Part shown: positions 39,594 to 43,281 of the stretch, one piece after another
How the letters are laid out: every line of letters starts with the position of its first letter
Position numbering within the stretch: the stretch's first letter is position 1
DNA from: Lachnospiraceae bacterium
GTDB taxonomy: Bacteria > Bacillota > Clostridia > Lachnospirales > Lachnospiraceae
Assembly: GCA_022800815.1 (NCBI GenBank)
Contig: JAAWRC010000030.1
Coordinates: 1 to 43,281, forward strand
Direction: 5' to 3'
Length of the DNA stretch: 43,281 nucleotides
Program-made: the position numbers and the translations under genes
Notes under the pieces: generated by a model
Databases searched by the model: none
The model's input: only the letters and a program-made list of their open reading frames with translations
What the model was told of the DNA's origin: nothing

Positions 39594-39610
39594 ATACCAA
39601 CCGTTGGTAT
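39594..39610 (-). promoter_or_regulatory. likely TetR operator at the MFS gene
   Basis: ATACCAAC-C-GTTGGTAT, perfect 8-bp arms, 21 bases upstream of the MFS start. It shares the ATACC half-site with the palindrome ahead of the tetR gene. Confidence 0.6.
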
Positions 39611-39645
39611 GCATTTCTTTAAAAAAACTTGTTCTCTCCCGAAAC

Positions 39646-40299
39646 CTACTTGTTCCTCTGATAGATCTTTGTCAGCTCCTCCAGTCTCGCCAGCATCTCC
39701 CCGTCGACCACGTCCAGTCCGAAGCCCTTCATCATCTGGGCGAACAAAAGGAATTTTCTCCCAGATGCCTCCGGCGTGTCCTCAAAGACCATGGGATTCA
39801 TCCATACGTTGGCCACCAGGATCACCAGCTCGGCCAGCTCCGCCGGGCAATCCGTCTCGATGGAACCGTCCCGGATCCCCTCTTCAATGATCGGAAGAAT
39901 GTACTGGGGAGCCACCACGTCCGCCGTATCCCGCAGGATGCTGAACAGAAGCTTCGGGTTCTTTCCAATCCCCGGAGCCACCGCAAACAGTTCCTCCTGG
40001 CCGGGCCGCATCAGGGATTCCCGGAAAATGGTCTTTAGCTTCTCCCGGCCGTTCAGATCCTTCCGGTCCCGGATCTTCGCCAGCATCCGGTTGGATCCCC
40101 CCATCAGCTTATCCGTCACCGCCTCCAGGATGTCCTCCTTGGATCTGAAATGGTGATAGATGGCTCCCTTGCTCAGATTCCCCAGCCCGTCAATGATATC
40201 CTGGATGGAAGTGTATTCATAGCCCTTCTCCAGAAACAGACGCAGAGAAACATCCAAAATCCGCTCCACCGTCTCCTCCGGGTGTTTATTTCTAGCCAT
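39646..40299 (-). CDS. TetR/AcrR-family repressor, likely of the MFS gene
   Basis: A protein of 217 residues. The N-terminal helix-turn-helix is ERILDVSLRLFLEKGYEYTS, followed by IQDIIDGLGNLSKGAIYHHF and RSKEDIL, a textbook TetR DNA-binding domain. The C-terminal ligand domain is unassigned. The start at 40299 fits the GGGGAGCAGGGCG site and the typical MARNKHPEETVERIL beginning. Operators of the form ATACC-N-GGTAT lie at its own promoter and at the MFS gene 73 bases downstream, so it should repress both and respond to a transported compound. Confidence 0.9.
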   Translation of the reverse strand: MARNKHPEETVERILDVSLRLFLEKGYEYTSIQDIIDGLGNLSKGAIYHHFRSKEDILEAVTDKLMGGSNRMLAKIRDRKDLNGREKLKTIFRESLMRPGQEELFAVAPGIGKNPKLLFSILRDTADVVAPQYILPIIEEGIRDGSIETDCPAELAELVILVANVWMNPMVFEDTPEASGRKFLLFAQMMKGFGLDVVDGEMLARLEELTKIYQRNK

Positions 40300-40317
40300 C
40301 GCCCTGCTCCCCTTATG

Positions 40318-40332
40318 CATACCGACGGTATG
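40318..40332 (-). promoter_or_regulatory. likely TetR autoregulatory operator
   Basis: CATACCG-A-CGGTATG, a perfect 15-base palindrome just downstream of the tetR -10 box. Confidence 0.6.
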
Positions 40333-40335
40333 TAT

Positions 40336-40365
40336 GTTATACCATACCATTGGCGTGATTGTCAA
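40336..40365 (-). promoter_or_regulatory. promoter of tetR (and MFS read-through)
   Basis: Minus strand TTGACA (40360-40365), 18-base spacer, TATAAC (40336-40341). Confidence 0.65.
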
Positions 40366-40459
40366 GTCCCGCCCTTTTTCTTTTGCGGGCTACCTTTATT
40401 ATACCTGTCCCCGCCCCATTTTACAAGCCGGGCTTTTTGGGGGTTTCTGTCAGCAGAAT

Positions 40460-40510
40460 GCCTTCGGTTTCCGTATTTCTTGCGATAACAAAAATGCGGA
40501 AACCGAAGGC
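40460..40510. repeat. 14-bp inverted repeat between divergent genes
   Basis: GCCTTCGGTTTCCG and its exact complement with a 23-base loop. It lies between the divergent promoters of tetR and the HAD gene, in neither transcript, as do the hairpins near 10.8 kb. Confidence 0.6.
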
Positions 40511-40519
40511 AAGTTTCCC

Positions 40520-40548
40520 TTGCATTTTATCGCACTATATGTTATAAG
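40520..40548 (+). promoter_or_regulatory. promoter of the first HAD gene
   Basis: TTGCAT (40520-40525), 17-base spacer, TATAAG (40543-40548). Confidence 0.55.
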
Positions 40549-40560
40549 ACATGATAGAAC
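40541..40560 (+). promoter_or_regulatory. shared operator-like motif, copy A
   Basis: GTTATA-N8-TAGAAC over the -10 of the first HAD gene. It matches copy B at 41408-41427; over 24 bases around it, 19 are identical. Confidence 0.45.
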
Positions 40561-40585
40561 AAATTTTAATCCAGGGAGGTATCAC

Positions 40586-41251
40586 ATGAAGTTCCAGTAC
40601 GCAATCTTCGACATGGACGGACTGATGTTTGACACGGAGCGCCTGTTCGTCGATTCCTTTATCCAGTATGTCGCTCCACAGACCGGCATGGAGTTTCCCA
40701 GGGAGAAACTGGTCTCCATCATCGGCCTGAACCACGCCTCCACAGTGGAAGTCTTTCCGAAACTCTTCGGGACCAAATATAGCTGCGACGAGTGCTATGC
40801 CATCAGCGAAACCTGGACCAAACGCCATATCGCCGAACACGGGCTGCCCGTAAAGCCCGGCCTTGTGCGGCTTCTGGCCTGGCTCAGGGAAAACGGCTTC
40901 CGGATCGCCGTCGCCTCCTCCTCCGACAGGAGCAAGGTCTCCGCCTACATAGAAAGCGTTCACCTGACGGAATATTTTGACGTCGTCATGGGTGGTGACA
41001 TGGTCACAAGGGGAAAACCGGATCCTCAGATCTTCCTCATGGCGGCAGAGGCCCTGGGCTGTGAAGATCCTGCCTCCTGCGTCGTATTCGAGGATTCCAA
41101 AAACGGTCTCATGGCGGGAAAGGCGGCTGGCATGAACGTGATCATCGTCCCCGACCTTCAGGATCCCACCGAGCTGCTTCCCGGATACGCATTCGCAAAA
41201 GTGAAGACCCTGTCCGATGCAATTCCGGTTCTCTCGGATCTCCAGATGTGA
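40586..41251 (+). CDS. HAD-family phosphatase (beta-phosphoglucomutase-like)
   Basis: A cytosolic hydrolase of 221 residues. HAD motif I is FDMDGLMFDTE (D9 nucleophile, D11 acid), motif II is VASSSD, the lysine is in GKPDPQIF and motif IV in VVFEDSKNG. The alpha-helical cap between residues 15 and 80 puts it in subclass I, with beta-PGM and sugar-phosphate phosphatases. The substrate is not known. The start at 40586 has GGGAGGTATCAC. It has its own promoter and a terminator, and shares an operator-like motif with the next HAD gene. Confidence 0.9.
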   Translation: MKFQYAIFDMDGLMFDTERLFVDSFIQYVAPQTGMEFPREKLVSIIGLNHASTVEVFPKLFGTKYSCDECYAISETWTKRHIAEHGLPVKPGLVRLLAWLRENGFRIAVASSSDRSKVSAYIESVHLTEYFDVVMGGDMVTRGKPDPQIFLMAAEALGCEDPASCVVFEDSKNGLMAGKAAGMNVIIVPDLQDPTELLPGYAFAKVKTLSDAIPVLSDLQM

Positions 41252-41289
41252 CGGGCGCCCCATGCCTCTCTCCTCAAACGCTCCCCCTT

Positions 41290-41344
41290 GCCGGGTTCCC
41301 CGCAGAAAGGTTCTTCCTCTCCCTGCATGGAACCCGGCTTTTCT
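41290..41344 (+). terminator. intrinsic terminator of the first HAD gene
   Basis: GCCGGGTTCC / GGAACCCGGC, 10 bp perfect with a 29-base loop, followed by TTTTCTC. Confidence 0.7.
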
Positions 41345-41375
41345 CAAATCCCATCCCGATATTTTACAAATCCTG

Positions 41376-41404
41376 TTTACAAATTCCTGCAAAAATGATA
41401 ATAT
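41376..41404 (+). promoter_or_regulatory. promoter of the second HAD gene and the EamA gene
   Basis: TTTACA (41376-41381), 17-base spacer, TAATAT (41399-41404). Confidence 0.5.
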
Positions 41405-41407
41405 GAT

Positions 41408-41427
41408 GTTATAGAACATATTATAAC
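41408..41427 (+). promoter_or_regulatory. shared operator-like motif, copy B
   Basis: GTTATA-N8-TATAAC, perfect arms, just downstream of the -10 box. An overlapping palindrome ATGTT-ATAG-AACAT lies at 41406-41419. Confidence 0.5.
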
Positions 41428-41465
41428 AATTTGATCTAAAATTATGGAAAATCACAGGAGAAACC

Positions 41466-42296
41466 ATGAACGAAACCGGCAAACTTCGCATAGCTGCATT
41501 TGACCTGGACGGAACGCTTCTAAATTCCAAAAAGGAACTGCTTCCCTCCACAATCCTCGCCATCCGCCGACTGAAACAAATCGGCGTACAGGTGGTCCTC
41601 GCCTCCGGGCGGCATCCGAAGGGAATCTGGCCCGTTGCCGAATCCCTCTCGCTCACCGGGACGGACAGTTATGTGCTCGGTTTCAACGGCGGGACTGTCG
41701 TTTCTTTAAAAACCGGAGAACGGTTCTTTGACTGCCAGATGGAGCCGGAAACTGCCCGGGCCGTCGCCGATGCCGCCCTCTCCCTGGGGCTCTCCCCGGT
41801 AACCTATACGGAATCCGAACTTCTGTGCCTGGATGACACCGATCAATACGTCCTCTTTGAGGCCGGGCTAAACCGGCTTCCCGTCCGCAAAATTTCCTCC
41901 TTCCGGCGGGACGTCCCGTTTCCCGTCAACAAAGTGCTTGTGGTCGGGGAACCCAGAAAGATTGCGGAGGGCGGTGAATCCGGTCTGCGGGAAGCGGTAA
42001 AAGGATTGTGCACCGTCTCCCAGTCCGCTCCCTGCTTTCTTGAAATCATGCCGAAAGGGATTGACAAAGCCTCCGGTCTCGAAAAACTGCTCGCCCTTCT
42101 CGGCCTCTCCCGTGAAAACCTGGCCGCCTTCGGCGACGGCATGAACGACAAGCCCATGCTCGACTTTGCCGCTGCGGGAGTCGCCATGGGGAACGCCGCC
42201 CCGGCCTTAAAGGCCGGCGCAGACCTGGTCACGGATAGCTGCGACGAGGACGGCATCGCCATCGCCGTCGAACGTCTTTGGGGCACGGGCCCCTAG
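41466..42296 (+). CDS. Cof-type HAD hydrolase
   Basis: A protein of 276 residues, subclass IIB of the HAD family. Motif I is AAFDLDGTLLNSKKELLPST, motif II LASGRHPKGI, the conserved Lys is in EIMPKGIDKASGLEKLL, and motif IV is AAFGDGMNDKPMLDFAAAGV. The alpha/beta cap lies between about 85 and 190. Such enzymes hydrolyse sugar phosphates, flavin or pyridoxal phosphates; the substrate here is not known. The ribosome site is ACAGGAGAAACC. The EamA gene follows after 12 bases, so the two are an operon. Confidence 0.9.
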   Translation: MNETGKLRIAAFDLDGTLLNSKKELLPSTILAIRRLKQIGVQVVLASGRHPKGIWPVAESLSLTGTDSYVLGFNGGTVVSLKTGERFFDCQMEPETARAVADAALSLGLSPVTYTESELLCLDDTDQYVLFEAGLNRLPVRKISSFRRDVPFPVNKVLVVGEPRKIAEGGESGLREAVKGLCTVSQSAPCFLEIMPKGIDKASGLEKLLALLGLSRENLAAFGDGMNDKPMLDFAAAGVAMGNAAPALKAGADLVTDSCDEDGIAIAVERLWGTGP

Positions 42297-42308
42297 AAAG
42301 GAGTTTTT

Positions 42309-43172
42309 ATGTCATTCGCATTCTTCACCGTGCTGCTCGGTTCCTTCCTGTTTGGTTTGGAGCCAGTCATCATCAAACATCTGCAGATGGAAGGATACTC
42401 CTCCTTTTACATTGTCTTCTGGCTGTTCCTCGTCAGCCTGGCCGTCTACGTATTCCAGGCGTCCAGAAAAGAGAGGGTGAAGCCGTCCCTCCCCCTTGCC
42501 ACCTCCATGCTCCTTACCGGTGCGGCCGGGATGGGTATTACCACCCTGTTGCTCACCCTCTCCTACCATTACATCCAGACCAGTACCGCCACCCTCATCC
42601 ATTTTACCTACCCGGTCCTGGTGGTACTCTGCATGAGCCTCCTCTACCACCAGTCCTTCACCAAAAGTAAGGCGGCCGCCTGCATCCTCTCCCTCATGGG
42701 AATGTCATGTATCACCAATTTCACCTTTTCTGGCCGCCTGCCCGGATACCTCCTGGCTTTCCTCTCCGCTGCGACCTATGCCTTTTACGATGTCGCCAAC
42801 GAAAAAGGCCGCTTTGCGAAACTGCCGCCTTATACCAAAATGGCGTTCCTTTCCCTGGGAGTTGTCGTGCTGTTCGGGTTCCTCTGTCTCATATTTCAGA
42901 TCCCCCTTCTCCCCCGCAGACCGCTGGATGCGTTCCTCACCCTGTCCATCGGTCTGATGAACTGCTTCGGCTACGTGGGTGTCATGCATGGTCTGCAGGT
43001 GATCGGCGCCGCAAAAACCGCCTTTGCCGCAACCATGGAGCCGGTGGCCAGCCTGGCCCTCAGCATCCTGGTCTACCACGACACCTTTTCCCCGGTCTCC
43101 TTCCTTGGCATCCTCCTAATCTTCCTCTCCATGTTCGCCATCATGAGACCCTCGGACACCTTCTCCTCTTAA
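42309..43172 (+). CDS. EamA/DMT-superfamily transporter
   Basis: A membrane protein of 287 residues with ten helices arranged as two EamA repeats (about 1-135 and 145-285). The first repeat has LFGLEPVIIKHL and TSTATLIHFTYPVLVVL, and the second KTAFAATMEPVASLALSIL, the region conserved in RhaT/YdcZ-type DMT proteins. They export or import small metabolites; the substrate is unknown. The start follows GAAAGGAGTTTTT. Pairing with a Cof-type phosphatase suggests that the enzyme's product may be exported, which is an inference from position. Confidence 0.88.
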   Translation: MSFAFFTVLLGSFLFGLEPVIIKHLQMEGYSSFYIVFWLFLVSLAVYVFQASRKERVKPSLPLATSMLLTGAAGMGITTLLLTLSYHYIQTSTATLIHFTYPVLVVLCMSLLYHQSFTKSKAAACILSLMGMSCITNFTFSGRLPGYLLAFLSAATYAFYDVANEKGRFAKLPPYTKMAFLSLGVVVLFGFLCLIFQIPLLPRRPLDAFLTLSIGLMNCFGYVGVMHGLQVIGAAKTAFAATMEPVASLALSILVYHDTFSPVSFLGILLIFLSMFAIMRPSDTFSS

Positions 43173-43193
43173 GCCTTTGTATTGAGGGCACTG

Positions 43194-43230
43194 AAAAAGT
43201 CTGATTCTAAAAAAAGAATTGGGCTTTTTT
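43194..43230 (+). terminator. terminator-like hairpin after the EamA gene, possibly the end of an IS
   Basis: AAAAAG...ATTCT pairs with AGAAT...CTTTTT and ends in TTTTTT. The preceding GGGCACTGAAAAAGT resembles the terminal repeats that I recall from IS1182-type elements. Confidence 0.5.
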
Positions 43231-43248
43231 CATTATTGGTATTATAAT
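43219..43248 (+). promoter_or_regulatory. promoter at the right edge
   Basis: TTGGGC (43219-43224), 18-base spacer, TATAAT (43243-43248), leading into the cut-off gene at the edge. Confidence 0.45.
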
Positions 43249-43275
43249 GGAAATATGAGGAGGGAGGCTCCCGAA

Positions 43276-43281
43276 ATGCTG
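43276..43281 (+). CDS. first codons of a gene cut by the window edge, possibly an IS1182-like transposase
   Basis: ATG CTG follows GGAGGGAGG with about eight bases spacing. An ATG at 43255 is in the same frame. IS1182-family transposases in Lachnospiraceae often start ML, and the upstream sequence looks like an IS end, but two codons cannot prove it. Confidence 0.3.

Noticed and set aside
1-43281. CRISPR array, tRNA, rRNA or prophage genes
   Set aside because: No regularly spaced repeats, no tRNA cloverleaf with CCA-type end, no rRNA words and no phage structural or integrase genes were seen.

Overview
The window looks like chromosomal DNA from an anaerobic, fairly GC-rich Firmicute of the class Clostridia, most likely a Lachnospiraceae member. 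The reasons are strong AGGAGG ribosome sites, consensus TTGACA/TATAAT promoters, rubrerythrin, anaerobic sulfite reductase AsrABC, LuxS, an FMN riboswitch ahead of an ECF riboflavin transporter, and protein sequences typical of that family. No rRNA, tRNA, CRISPR array or prophage was seen. Both edges look like insertion-sequence ends: an IS3-type orfA on the left and a possible IS1182-like start on the right.

Layout. 1-2.5 kb: IS3 orfA start, a ZIP metal transporter coupled to a shrunken heavy-metal-domain peptide behind two metal-regulator-like operators, remnants of a CheW-like and a MATE gene, and MgtC. 2.5-5.2 kb: two unknown genes and a CstA-family transporter in one operon. 5.3-6.6 kb: luxS sitting between pieces of a broken DUF3990-type toxin module. 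6.6-6.8 kb: a cluster of palindromic repeats. 6.9-10.4 kb: operon xth, a GlgX-like protein and traX; the GlgX-like protein has lost every catalytic residue of family GH13. 10.7-12.6 kb: long hairpins, then an ABC-F ATPase. 12.7-13.4 kb: hicAB toxin-antitoxin. 13.4-14.7 kb: dicarboxylate/amino acid symporter, whose terminator is built into the 3' end of hicB.

14.9-25.3 kb is one long minus-strand run that appears to be a single supra-operon: folC, folE, an HD phosphohydrolase, folP, folBK, pheA, a DUF815 ATPase, ppx and ppk1. It links folate synthesis, phenylalanine synthesis and polyphosphate metabolism. The HD protein is a candidate for the dihydroneopterin triphosphate dephosphorylation step. 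25.4-28.4 kb: a small membrane protein, then a self-contained TetR / ABC ATPase / FtsX permease operon.

28.4-33.4 kb (minus): rubrerythrin, an SDR dehydrogenase, a zinc polyol dehydrogenase, a ROK repressor and a eukaryotic-type HisA, followed by another hairpin cluster. 33.4-34.6 kb: RibU with FMN riboswitch. 34.6-38.3 kb: a Crp/Fnr regulator and asrABC, separated by a perfect Crp-type palindrome that is also a plausible terminator. 38.3-40.4 kb: MFS transporter and its likely TetR repressor, with matching operators. 40.5-43.2 kb: two HAD phosphatases whose promoters share an operator-like motif, and an EamA-type permease. The remaining bases run into the right-hand putative IS.

All functional calls come from reading the sequence and from memory of protein families; no database search was run.
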